Assembly (NCBI GenBank): GCA_947561585.1
Contig: CANNZV010001164.1
Span: forward strand, 1 to 64,000
Length of the DNA: 64,000 nt
DNA from: Caprella mutica
Lineage: Eukaryota; Arthropoda; Malacostraca; Amphipoda; Caprellidae
Direction of reading: 5' to 3'
Part shown: one piece after another, positions 12,201 to 22,924 of the stretch
Numbering within the stretch: position 1 is the stretch's first letter
How the letters are laid out: each line of letters starts with the position of its first letter
Program-made: the position numbers and the translations under genes
The notes under the pieces: model-generated
Seen by the model: the letters and a program-made list of their open reading frames with translations, nothing else
Database searches by the model: none
Told to the model about the DNA's origin: nothing

Positions 12201-14440
12201 ATGTCATCTAAAAAATTATCAGGAATTACGCTTCTAAGTCTAAGGATAAAAAGAAACACTAGTATTGAATGATACATTTCTATTAAAAACAGGACGTTTC
12301 GATAGTCTCAGCTGTCATTATCAACTAAAAATATAAAATCTGTAATGGAACATAAAAAATAAAAAAAACATACACTAATATTTATTGAACATTAAAAAAC
12401 CAAACTAAAAATTAATTAAAAGTTAAAGGATAAGAACTGTCACTATTGTTTAAAATTGGTTGACGTTTAAAAATATAATTTTATACATGTCTAAGTACAG
12501 AAGCTTTCTTTGGTCAACAACAGGTGGTAGTGAGGTTTGAATTAAATAATTTAATTCTAAGAATTTGGTTTAATATATTTGGTTCTCTCGGGTAAAACCT
12601 AACACAAAATTCACAACATTTGTATTTGTGTTATTTGTATTGAACCTTCAAGTTAACCATAGGCACAGTCTAGTTTTTAATAACAAGAATTTAAAATGTA
12701 AGTTACTTCCAATTGATGTCTCCAACCCCTGCATGTATAGTGATTGTTTTAACTCATTGAAATTAGTTTCATCCAAACAATGGAGACGCAGACATACTAC
12801 AATACAATTTGTTGATATAAAGAGTATAATTGGTTACATTCTTCTTGCTTAATACCTGTCCAGTAAAAGCGGACATCAAATAAATAAACAAGCGAGGGAA
12901 ATTATTAGTATAGATAATGTACTCTTGTTATTTTGAAGGCTATCATATGGTAAGAAGATTATTAATTTACAAATACCCCCTTTCTAGTTCACGTCTCAAA
13001 ATGAAATAGGGACGTGAACTATAAGAATGTACCGTAATTTTTATTTAGATCTAGAATCTTATATAACTATGAAAACTTTTCCAAATTAGAACAAACTTCT
13101 TATGGTATAATTTTTCTTAAAGCGAAGTTCTTCATTCACGAACATTTCGTCCACGAATTGCTATTTATCGTATTTTAAAGTGCATCAGGGATATATTGTA
13201 TATTATTTTTCATTATTACATCAATACCTTGATGTAAATAGGAAATATTGTTAATATATGAACGCATAAAAATTGTTTATCAATTACAGTTTTAAATTAA
13301 TGCGGAACTGGTTGACTATATCTTCAAGTTATTTACCTTGTTTAATATTTTGCATTAATTAATGAGTTTTGAGTATCTATGGAACTGAAATAACAGGGTA
13401 TACTAACAACACTAAATGTGTGTACACGTGACGGACACGTTAGAAAGAGAATAAGATAATTACAATAGAGGTAAATAATAATTATTATATATGGTTCTAT
13501 TGTAAGTCTGTAAATATGGAACTGTCCGATAACACAGACGTTTTTACGTTGAAATAATTATGAAACGTAACACTAAAAAGTACCAATATCTAACTAATTC
13601 TTTCATATCACATTTAATTATCAGTTACTTGCTTATGAGTATATTGTACACATTAATAATATATTTCTTTTATGTAGTCACAGTTAAAAACATTTTTTGT
13701 AGAATACTAATTTCTGAACCAAAATTGCTTCTAATTACTTAATCTGAATAATACTATTATTTGCTATTGTATTCACCGTGAAATAAACACCATACAAAAT
13801 ATCTCCGTTTCCTATGTTTATGTACTGTATTAACTTCGATACATGCCTCGCTATTATCACAGATTTAATAAGATCAGGGTATAATAAAAGCAGGGCAAGC
13901 CTGCCTATTATTTACAAAGAGTATTCAGTTACATTATTTTACTGTTACCGGCCAGCAGGAGAAGAAGATTGCAATAAGAATTAAGGCAAAGACCATATAT
14001 TTCTAATTACATTTCCATAGGGTGTGTTCTACTTTCTTATTGCAGGATATATATGTAAATAACACATAATATATACACATTAGAAATATAATACGAAATA
14101 AATCATTTCGTAGATGAAATGTCCGTGCTCGTTTGCAAGTTTTTTCTGCGGTAAGGCAGGGTTTAGTTATCATCGTCTAATTGGAATAAATAAAGCTATT
14201 CTCTTTTTACCATTAATATTGGAGCGATCAATTCGCCACTCGATCAATTATCCATTCTATCAATTGGTTCCGATCATTTCCCCGGATTCGCAAACTATCA
14301 AATGGGTCGGTAAAGCATGGTTTAGATATCTATTTGAGTTGCTCTCTCTACTTCAGTCTGTCAAAAATAAATTGCTTGAAAAGAGTACCGGTCTAACGTC
14401 TAGTACTCTCATACACAAAATTTCACAGTGATTAGTAGGG
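12201..14440. other. No gene recognised; one hairpin
   Basis: This is AT-rich. TAGTTCACGTC at 12985-12995 pairs with GACGTGAACTA at 13011-13021 (11-bp arms, 15-nt loop), which could be a transcript hairpin or a MITE end. Open frames at 12628-12852, 13560-13742 and 14114-14431 show no known domain. The segment near 14100-14440 may belong to the dispersed repeat described at 14441. Confidence 0.4.
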
Positions 14441-14545
14441 GTATAACGTCTGCTTCGGAACAAAAGGCCATGTCACTAAAGTGACTAAAGTCAAAAGGAA
14501 ATTAAGTACAAGGGACTGGAAGGAGCAGTCAGAAAGAAAATGAGA
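14441..14545. repeat. Dispersed repeat, copy A
   Basis: TAACGTCTGCTTCGGAAC, AAGGACTGGAAGGAGCAGTC-like sequence and AAAGAAAA occur in the same order here and at about 55829-55918. Between these blocks the two copies differ by small indels, which marks an interspersed family without recognisable coding capacity. Confidence 0.7.
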
Positions 14546-14599
14546 GAGAGACTATTTCACTACCACGTAACGACTCATTCTGAATATCTGCAGGAATAT

Positions 14600-14826
14600 A
14601 TCCACCAACACTCCTCCCCCCTTCTCTTTCTCACCCCCATTATTTTTCACCTCCCCCCCCCCTTACTCTTACTCTCACCCCCATTATTTTTCACCTCCCC
14701 CCCCCCCTTACTCTCACTCTCACCCCCATTATTTTTCACCTCCCCCCCCTTACTCTCACTCTCACCCCCATTATTTTTCACCTCCCCCCCCCTTACTCTC
14801 ACTCTCACCCCCATTATTTTTCACCT
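14600..14826. repeat. Pyrimidine-rich array, about 44-bp unit, 4-5 copies
   Basis: The unit contains CACCCCCATTATTTTTCACC, a C8-C10 run and TTACTCTCACTCT. Copies differ mainly in the length of the C run. The strand is strongly purine/pyrimidine-asymmetric. Confidence 0.9.
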
Positions 14827-14919
14827 TTTCAAAGGTTAAATTCGCTACTCTGTCAGTTTCTTAATTACGTTAGAATGTCAATGTTAATAAATTACGAGGC
14901 GTTAGTTAGAATATAGACA

Positions 14920-15056
14920 AATGTTACAATATTGTGGGATACGTTGCTCGCAGAATGTTACAATATTGTGGGATACATTACACGCAGAATGTTACAATAA
15001 CGTGGAATACATTACACGTAGAATGTTACAATAACGTGGAATACATTACACGTAGA
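14920..15056. repeat. 34-bp tandem array, 4 copies
   Basis: AATGTTACAATATTGTGGGA and the following 14 bases repeat exactly every 34 bp (starts 14920, 14954, 14988, 15022). The last two copies carry AATAACGTGGAATAC instead. It runs directly into a 15-bp array. Confidence 0.92.
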
Positions 15057-15064
15057 ATGATAAA

Positions 15065-15354
15065 ATTATCCATTGTTTAATTATCCATTGTTTAATTATC
15101 CATTGTTTAATTATCTATTGTTCAATTATCTATTGATTAAATATCTATTGTTTAATTAACTATTGTTTAATTATCTATTGCTTAATTATCTATTGTTTTA
15201 TTATCTATTGTTTAATTAACTATTGTTTAATTATCTATTGCTTAATTATCTATTGTTTTATTATCTATTGTTTAATTATCTATTGTTTAATTATCTATTG
15301 CTTAATTATCTATTGTTTTATTATCTATTGTTTAATTATCTATTGTTTAATTAT
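15065..15354. repeat. 15-bp AT-rich tandem array, about 19 copies
   Basis: The unit is ATTATCTATTGTTTA, with variants such as TCCATTG, CTTAATT and TTTTATT. The period is a steady 15 bp. Confidence 0.95.
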
Positions 15355-16702
15355 CTAATTTGTTTACCATTATAACTCTTTAGTATTTATATTAAATAGC
15401 CTCCAATTGATAGCAAATTGAATGGTTTGAAGAATTAATCATAGAGTGTTTATTTTAATCAATTTACTGTAATTATGAATATTTCATTAACTTTATCTCA
15501 TAACTTTTGAAATAAATTATATACTATTTTACTTTAGTTTTCGGATTATTCCCCTCATAATTATTCACCTTCTTTTACCAAGTTAAAGTGTATCCCTCAG
15601 TAACAAATATTCATATTAAATTATAATTAAAATGGTGTCATAACTCACATGGTAGAAATCATCAGGGAAAAGATTCTATGCAGTAATAAACGTAATTGAA
15701 ATGACTGTAATTAAATGAGAAATTTGCTCTATTAAAATATGAATCAAAAGGAATAGAGTTTGTGAAAGTAAAATAAGTATTAATACATTTAAATACTGAA
15801 GCAAATAGGAAACTTAGAGTGAAATTTAATGCCGATTATAGTAATTAATTATTTGTTTATTATTTAGTACCTATAAAATGAGATATAATTAACTGTTTCA
15901 TTTTGATCTGTAATTCAGAACATTCTCCTTAACCCTAATGATTTTGACTATCAATATGAACGGGAAGGTTTGATTAATGAGTATGTGTTAAATAAACACA
16001 TGTGTTATTCATAAACCTCTGGTACTGTATTTTTTACAAGTTGTTAGTATAAATATTAAACAAATGTGTACCAAATTTCAAGTAAAATTATTGAACATAT
16101 AAAAAGAAATAAATACATAAGTATGTAAGTCATTGGCAACTGAAAGAGTAGAGCTGTGATTGGGTGGAATGTGACCCAACACAGCTTGCGCATGTATCTG
16201 CACTCCATGAAAACGGGGCCCTATTCGTGTGTATAATTAATTACATGATTTACGTTGATACGTAAATATTTTTCAACTTTTACATACAAAAATATATTTA
16301 GTATTAATGTAAGAACAAACTCAAGACCAGTAAATTTGAATGAATAAAATGAAAGATATAAAGTAATTTAAAAAAGATATGCTTAAGAAACTCAAGTCAA
16401 ACTCGTTAGGCTTAATGCAGAAAAATTACCATAATTACTACCAAATATTTTGAAAAGAAACTCAAATGTTGAATTAAATTAATGTTAAAATAATAGCAGC
16501 AAACTATATTATTTAAATGTCCAATACTTTTGTTCTCAAAGTAAAATATTGAAGGAAAAAGTTAATATTCTTGGATTTATTTGAATATTAGTAACTATTT
16601 AAACTAAAATGATTAATTAATTAAATATAACAATTTACCACCAAGGTTATGAAAAGACAATTTTCTTTTATACAAACTGTATTAAAGTAAGTAATTAGTT
16701 AT

Positions 16703-16704
<2 letters not shown>
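15355..16704. other. AT-rich, no gene seen
   Basis: No open frame of note and no repeats are seen. This is the flank downstream of the 3' (A-tail) end of the minus-strand retroelement. Confidence 0.5.
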
Positions 16705-16735
<31 letters not shown>

Positions 16736-18178
16736 TTTAAAAAGACAATATTTTTCCATTAAAAACAAGAAGGATAAAATCTTTACAGAAGAGGAAATTC
16801 CTTCAGGAACTACGAGTGAGGGGTTGAGTTCCCTGAAGGGGTGGACCCGACCCTCTAAAACCTCTCCTTCGTGGCTGAGAGGATGCTGAAGGCATTCCCT
16901 CTCTGGATCGCAAGAGCCATTCGCTGTTGGAACCAGGCAGACTCCCTTGGATCATTCGTTGTCTCAACAAGGCGTCTACCTATGGACTTCATGATTAAGG
17001 AGGTCGTTCTACCGTACGCTCCTGTGGTCTCTATAGCAATTGGCTCAAATATGTATGCATCTCCAAGGGCGGAGTATTTCTGACGTTTACGGTTCTCCGC
17101 AGCCCCGGCAGCTGATCCGGCCTCAACTGCGGAATCATTGAGGTGTGTCTCGGCAAATGTGTCGACACACGTGCAATCCCAAATCAGACTCTTTCCATTC
17201 ATGTAAGGAAACACAGTAATACCATCTGGGCGTTTACCATCACCTCTGTCAAGTCCAGGAGGCTCAAGTACTGAAGGGAGTCCTGCTCTCTGCAAAGCCC
17301 GTTTTACCACATCATTCATTGCTGCATGTCTTGGGTGACGCCCAGAACTGTACCTACAAGACAGGCCATGCAGTCCTCTGACATCCATCCCACTGCCACA
17401 GCGGCAAGAATGAAGTTCACAAACTCTGGCACCAACTCTGAGAGCAATGGCTACCCTCAGGACCTCTGGATCGAGCTGTGTACCCAATGACGGTATGGGA
17501 ATCGCGTTCAACCACACTCCAGTTTCTTTAAGAGATGCAGATAATAGTCGTGCCCTTGCCACCTGATCAGCTCTAGCCAACAGACTCTCCATTAATGAAT
17601 GAGCCCGTGGTGTATCCCATTCTTTTTGACTGGACTCATGGACTGGTACAGGGAGACCAGCCTGTAAACCCTGCCTCCATGTCCCAACTGCATCCGTAAG
17701 CTCTCCGGTATCGACTACATTAATATTAGAAAGAATAGTTTCAACCAAATCACTCACAGAATACATTGAAGACACAAAAGCAGGCAAGGCAATATCTCCA
17801 GCTCTCCTACAACCTAGTCCACCAAGGCCAACCGGTAAAGTTGCCTGAACCCAAGAATCAGCTGACATCTCTACATTGGTCACACTGGCAACGGCAGATC
17901 TAAGTGATTCATCAAAGCAGCTAAGTTCGACTACGTGCTTGTAAGCTGGAGAAGCCCGCAGAACATATTGTAGCTTCGGAATGGAGAAAACATTTCTCAA
18001 CAAAAAGAAGGCTTGATGGTTATCCACCACCCGCAATCGAGAGACCATGAGATCCAGATCTTCTTTCTTCCTTAAAATCTCCTCGGGGATACCCAAGTCA
18101 CTTAAAGGCGCACCCAACAAGGAGCAATTGTCCTTATGAACCACTCTGACATTTGGAAGCACTGCCCGGAACAACAAT
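16705..18178 (-). mobile_element. 5'-truncated retroelement insertion with A-tail
   Basis: A minus-strand open frame (18177-16855) is followed by a 3' untranslated segment of about 120 bp and then 30 consecutive T on the + strand, that is, an A-tail on the element's own strand. The coding part stops abruptly near 18178 next to AT-rich DNA. An open 3' end with a poly(A) and a truncated 5' end is the usual form of a LINE-type insertion by target-primed reverse transcription. I see no clean target-site duplication. It is markedly richer in GC than its flanks and still fully open, so it looks recent. Its 5' end stops about 110 bp short of the splice acceptor that precedes Wnt exon 1. Confidence 0.75.
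16855..18177 (-). CDS. Retroelement polyprotein C-terminal part (RT thumb plus nuclease-like)
   Basis: This frame has 440 codons and no internal stop. Its first codon here is TTG with an in-frame stop just upstream, so the true N-terminus, including the RT palm, is missing. Residues about 50-125 (AFFLLRNVFSIPKLQYVLRA, then PVGLGGLG) resemble the region after the RT core. Residues 253-281 hold a Cys/His cluster (C253, C258, C260, H270, C274, H281). Then RPDG (316-319) is followed by LIWDCTCVDT (331-340). That order, zinc cluster then PD...D, recalls the restriction-like endonuclease end of some non-LTR retrotransposons. Related C-terminal sequences are, from memory, common in invertebrate genomes in RT-containing proteins; the exact clade is uncertain. 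No host function is implied. Confidence 0.7.
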   Translation of the reverse strand: MLFRAVLPNVRVVHKDNCSLLGAPLSDLGIPEEILRKKEDLDLMVSRLRVVDNHQAFFLLRNVFSIPKLQYVLRASPAYKHVVELSCFDESLRSAVASVTNVEMSADSWVQATLPVGLGGLGCRRAGDIALPAFVSSMYSVSDLVETILSNINVVDTGELTDAVGTWRQGLQAGLPVPVHESSQKEWDTPRAHSLMESLLARADQVARARLLSASLKETGVWLNAIPIPSLGTQLDPEVLRVAIALRVGARVCELHSCRCGSGMDVRGLHGLSCRYSSGRHPRHAAMNDVVKRALQRAGLPSVLEPPGLDRGDGKRPDGITVFPYMNGKSLIWDCTCVDTFAETHLNDSAVEAGSAAGAAENRKRQKYSALGDAYIFEPIAIETTGAYGRTTSLIMKSIGRRLVETTNDPRESAWFQQRMALAIQRGNAFSILSATKERF

Positions 18179-18273
18179 ATAAATTAGTGCCATTAACTAA
18201 CTAACTATATTCATTCTTTCCAGATATAATTCCCATTCAATATTTACCGTTGAAATTAAATTAAAATTCTACA

Positions 18274-18287
18274 GTTTACATTTTCAG
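18274..18287 (+). promoter_or_regulatory. Candidate splice acceptor before Wnt exon 1
   Basis: A T-rich run ends in CATTTTCAG just before TTTCTAACATGTGACG, about 30 bp upstream of the first in-frame ATG of the signal-peptide exon. If used, the exon starts at 18288 and the true promoter lies further upstream, possibly at the GC-rich island near 9.5 kb. This is sequence context only. Confidence 0.4.
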
Positions 18288-18428
18288 TTTCTAACATGTG
18301 ACGAAAATAAAATAAAAATGGTGGGAATGAAGCGGAGAGATGGGGAGAAGAGTGGACAGGAAGAGTGGAGAGAAGGGGAGAAGTGGAGTGAAATGAAAAG
18401 TGAAGTGGAACCTATAAAAGTGGATTAC

Positions 18429-18535
18429 ATGCATTACAAATATCTAACCAATGCAAAGAGACGAAGAAAATTATCCAATTTGTCTTTAGTGTTGTCATCT
18501 TTTTATATTTTGATGTTTCTGCTTCTCTATACGAG
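18429..18535 (+). CDS. Wnt10: Wnt10-like, exon 1: signal peptide
   Basis: The frame reads MHYKYLTNAKRRRKLSNLS and continues through a strongly hydrophobic run (LVLSSFYILMFLLLYT) up to a clean donor, ACGAG|GTGAGTG. It ends with two bases (AG). The next coding exon starts with T, so the junction codon is AGT (Ser) and the joined c-region is YTSYASSQS, a good signal-peptidase context. An earlier in-frame ATG at 18318 would add 37 charged residues and push the hydrophobic core to residues 55-71, which is less usual for a secreted Wnt, so I choose 18429. The assignment rests on the matching phase, the donor quality and the need for a signal peptide upstream of exon 2, not on sequence similarity, because Wnt signal peptides are not conserved. 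Confidence 0.65.
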
Positions 18536-19000
18536 GTGAGTGAATTATAATATCCTTAACATTAACTAAATATCATTCAAGCAGTTGAGTCAGTGTCAAA
18601 TGATTTGCTGTTGAGCGACTGCATTCACAGAGTAGCTTTTCTTCATTCATAATCTTGGTAATCTTTCATAATCTTTATAACCTTTTACGTCATGAAAATC
18701 TTTCTGTTCCGAAATAATCTACTAAGACCTAACCATAATCGTAGTTATGGTCTGTCAAAGACTCAGTGTCGAAGATTCGCTACACAATTAATATTCAGGA
18801 AACCAGTGCCTTCAATTGTGTGATTTTTTGTCAGTTTATAATTTTTTTTCAGGTAAATGTAATATGCAAAATTTTATATACCAACGATGGATAGGAACTG
18901 AGTTATTATATTGAATGTATTGAGTCTCAACTGCGAATATTTTTCTATTTAGTGGGGTTACACGTTGCCTCATCTAGTTCCAATTTAGCATCTTTGTGTG

Positions 19001-19334
19001 TTAAGCCTGGTTTCCACTGAAGCAATACAAGCAACAAGTAGCATGTGACTTCACTGTCATTCAAGAAGAATGTAGCATGCGATTTTCAACAAAGAGACAC
19101 GAAGCATGCAGCAATGCAACACCTTCGTTGCTTGTAGCATGCTGCATACTCTGTTGCCTGCCGCAAGACCAAATCAACCAGTTTAACAAAAACGAAACCA
19201 GATTCCAAACTTTGAGCGCCAATGCGATCAGCTGAAACGTGCAATAAACTCAATAGAGGTTTCTGAAAATACTCATGTGAAGATAGTGATATATTATCGG
19301 ATAAACAAGAGATCTTCATTTGTACCAGGCTTAA
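19001..19334. mobile_element. TTAA-ended MITE-like element
   Basis: The left end TTAAGCCTGGTTTCCACTGA and the right end GTACCAGGCTTAA form an inverted pair over TTAAGCCTGGT. The 334-bp element has no coding capacity. It contains several GCATGC/TAGCATG words and GTTGCCTGCCGCAAG, which reappears inverted at about 19735. TTAA at both ends recalls TTAA-targeting elements such as piggyBac derivatives, but nothing else proves that family. Confidence 0.6.
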
Positions 19335-19724
19335 TAATTTAATATTAATTTTGTTTAATAATTAATGTTATAATTAAAATGTATTATTACATGATGAACT
19401 TTGCATATATTTACTTATAAGAGTTTTCTCTGTATAATGATATAAATGTATAAATACAAATATTTTATTAAATTATTTACCTCATTAAGTTGTTTAATAA
19501 TTCTGTGTTATTTATACTCGACACTGTGACAATGAATAATTTCTAACGTTTTTATATTCGAAAATACTGTAGTAAGTCACTGACCATTTTCTAATCCAAA
19601 TTTTTAAACGAAGATAATGCGACACCGTTTGGCATAACTAATGTAATATTTTGTCATCAATACTATAAAAATGATCCATCCATCCCAAAGGTGGTGGGAA
19701 GCCATTCAACGCTAGGAAACAAGC

Positions 19725-19869
19725 TAAATCTTGTCGCTTGCGGCAGGCAACAAGGTACCGCGTGGTACACGTTGCCTTATGTTGAACTTGTTGAAATACA
19801 TTTTGCCCCTGCGGCAATGTAGCATGCTGCGTGTTGCCAAAATGTTGCCTCAATGGAAACCCGGCTTAA
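19725..19869. mobile_element. Inverted partner copy of the TTAA-ended element
   Basis: CTTGCGGCAGGCAAC near 19735 and TTGCCTCAATGGAAACCCGG followed by CTTAA at 19866-19869 are inverted versions of GTTGCCTGCCGCAAG and TTAAGCCTGGTTTCCACT in the element at 19001. Together 19001-19869 can be read as one 869-bp foldback with arms of about 145-165 bp, or as two neighbouring copies in opposite orientation. Confidence 0.55.
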
Positions 19870-20841
19870 AGAGAGTTTTGCGGGGTAAGAAACAGCACCC
19901 ATGTACACTGTACAGTAAGTTACAGTTTACTGTTCACTTTCGTGCATTGCCTCATGTTGACAACTGCAATCTTTTATAGAATATAACCATGAGAAATGTC
20001 AAGAAATATTAGTTGAGTCACAGCATGTAAATAGTATTGGACAACAACTGTTTTATCTCTTATAAAGTCTTGCCGAACTCAACTCCCCAGTCAGTTTCTT
20101 AATGGTTAAAGTTCTTCAAATGTTCTGTCCGAACTTTTGAAGTAATAGAAATATCTTTTAGTTTAAAATGACACCTCAAGTATCTTCTAGATAACGTGTT
20201 ATATTTAAATATTTAGGCTAAGAAGTGATTATTTCACAATATATACTTTTTCATTAATTGAAAATAGTCTCTTTCGAAAATTTTATTTTTAAAACTGCAA
20301 ATGTAACAACTCGAACAATTTTTGAGTTAGCGACATGGTGTTTGTTTTGCTTTTTCAAAATTTACTTTTCTACGAAATTACAGAAGGTTTTTATAAACTT
20401 CTCGCTGAGTGATGAAGTAAACCGAAATAGAAACATTTTTAATGTTTTTTTTCAACATCTATGAAAAAACAGGTAATAAATGACTGTAATTTCGTTCACA
20501 ACAAAATTCTGCACCAGATGTAACGAGCCCCATTCTTCTAGCTCAGAAATTGTAGGTGAAAATTAAATAGAACAGACCTTAAAAGACAATAAAAATTTAA
20601 AATTTGGTATCATCAAAACTAAGCAGTTTTAATAATTTAAGTTTTGGTGCAACTATCTTTGTTATTTGTGAAATTTCCAAAGTAGGTCAGAAATTACCCA
20701 AAATAAGGCTATCAAAAACTCGATAACGAAACATTTTTGTTCATTTTTTTGTTCTGTTTTTTTATGTAAGTTGCCAAATTTTGTCGGGTTTGAAATGAAA
20801 CACCCTGTATAGTGTAAAGACCACCAAAGAGTTCTCTTGGA

Positions 20842-21129
20842 AGTGGTGTATACTGTATAGTGGTGTATACTGTATAGTGGTGTATACTGTATAGTGGTGT
20901 ATACTGTATAGTGGTGTATACTGTATAGTGGTGTATACTGTATAGTGGTGTATACTGTACAGTGGTGTATACTGTATAGTGGTGTATACTGTATAGTGGT
21001 GTATACTGTATAGTGGTGTATACTGTATAGTGGTGTATACTGTATAGTGGTGTATACTGTATAGTGGTGTATACTGTATAGTGGTGTATACTGTATAGTG
21101 GTGTATACTGTATAGTGGTGTGTACTGTA
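20842..21129. repeat. 17-bp tandem array, 17 copies, split by a transposon
   Basis: The unit GTGGTGTATACTGTATA repeats almost perfectly. After the transposon at 21130-22186 the array resumes for one more unit (22187-22203), so the element landed inside an existing array. Confidence 0.95.
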
Positions 21130-22186
21130 CAGGGTGGCGCAAAAAAAGGAAACTCATTTTCAAACTAGTGTATCTTACAAACTATCAAAGCTAGAAACAT
21201 TCTGCAGTGAATTTAAAGAAGGTAAATAAAAGGGGCCTGCGCGAGGACGAAATATATGAAAAAAAAATCATTCATTTCATAAGGATGTAAAAACAATAAA
21301 TTATACTATTTTTTGTAACAAATAAGAGAAAAAGATTAAAAAAAATGAATTACCATTTGAAAGTTGGTTTTTGAGATAAAATTGATATCTTTATAAAATC
21401 ATTTCGCCGTTAATTTTCATCTCCTATTCGAAACCCTCAAAATGCAGCTTTCAAAAGAACAAAGAGTTTTTGTTGTGACAAATTTTTTAAACACTGGAAG
21501 CTTTACACAGGTTCAACCTCATTTTAAACAATGCTTTCTGGAATGATTTCCACAAACTATAAAACCATATTGACAAATGTTAATAAGTTCAAAACTGAAG
21601 AAACCACTTTAAATTTGAACAAAAATAATCATTTTGCAGGAGAAGAGAATGAACACATGAAAACACTAACATTTTTCATGAAAAGTTTATTGGGAACCCA
21701 AAAATATCAATCTGAAAGTAAGGATTATATATCATTTAAGAGACATTTTACTAAATTGTTAAACATGATGTGAAGTATCATCCTTTGAAGACGCATGTGA
21801 GGCTCGAACTGATTTACCGCACCGTCTACATTTTGCAAAATCGTTTCTACAAAGAAATGCAAATTTTGTAGAAGATATCGTGATTGGTGATGAAGATGTA
21901 TCTCTACCAATGAAAGAGTCATTAACAAAAACGTTAATTGAATTGAAAAATAGTAGAATTTGTTTTTACTTCTACCATATGGAAATAAATTATTCCTATT
22001 ATGAACTTTTTGGTGTTTTTCGTCCTCGCGCAGAATGTTTCATTTTTGTCGTAACTTCTAACAGATTATCAAAAAAGATGGAGAAAAAATAAACGAATAA
22101 AACTGAGTTTTTTAAAAATTTCTAGCTTTGATAGTTTGTAAAATAAACTAGTTTGAAAATGGGTTTCCTTTTTTTGCGCCACCCTG
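21130..22186 (+). mobile_element. Mariner/Tc1-like transposon, decayed, flanked by TA
   Basis: The ends match as inverted repeats of about 68 bp (21130-21197 and 22119-22186) with three mismatches. They start CAGGGTGGCGCAAAAAAAGG and are flanked by TA on both sides, the Tc1/mariner target duplication. Inside on the + strand, MQLSKEQRVFVVTNFLNTGS (from about 21441) resembles the N-terminal helix-turn-helix of arthropod mariner-like transposases. After stops and frameshifts, HPLKTHVRLEL, then HRLHFAKSFL and VIGDED (about 21780-21900) resemble the region around the first catalytic Asp. The transposase is broken in several places. Length 1057 bp. Confidence 0.85.
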
Positions 22187-22315
22187 TATAGTGGTGTATA
22201 CGGTGCAGTAAAAAGGGAGCCCCTGCGGAGAGATGGGCCCACCAACCTGTCCAATGTCCATACCTCTAGAGCTGACAGATGAGTTGAAATGAGTCACAGT
22301 GTGAGTAGAGTCACT

Positions 22316-22747
22316 CTATATTCACTCACTCACTCAAATTATTGTACTCACTCACTCTATATTCACTCACTCACTCTAATTATTGTACTCACTCACTCTA
22401 ATTTCATTCACTCACTCTAATTATTGTACTCACTCACTCTAATTTCATTCACTCACTCTAATTATTGTACTCACTCACTCTAATTTCATTCACTCACTCT
22501 AATTATTGTACTCACTCACTCTAATTATTGTACTCACTCACTCTAATTTCATTCACTCACTCTAATTATTGTACTCACTCACTCTAATTATTGTACTCAC
22601 TCACTCTAATTTCATTCACTCACTCAAATTATTGTACTCACTCACTCTAATTATTGTACTCACTCACTCTAATTTCATTCACTCACTCTAATTTCATTCA
22701 CTCACTCTAATTTCATTCACTCACTCTAATTTCATTCACTCACTCCA
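22316..22747. repeat. Composite ACTC-rich tandem array, about 20-22-bp units
   Basis: Two unit types alternate irregularly: one with ACTCACTCTAATTATTGT and one with ACTCACTCTAATTTCATT. Both end in the tetramer repeat CACTCACTC. About 20 units are present. Confidence 0.9.
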
Positions 22748-22924
22748 ATTGACTTAATGGTTGACTCTTTCTTTACTGTTTAGTTAAAATTGTTTCTTTT
22801 TTCAAAACATTTGACTTTCTTATCAATTTCACTCTTGGAACTGTTGTAAATTGTTTGCTGTCATGTGTGGTTGCCACAAAAAGTTAAGAAAGACTATTGC
22901 TATCATTAGTTAGGTTCTAGGAAA

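Noticed and set aside
12295..12852. Penelope-like element remnant (GACGTTTCGATAGTCTCAGC and a following open frame)
   Set aside because: The phrase recalls sequences seen near Penelope-like elements, but no RT or GIY-YIG motif can be read, so support is too thin.
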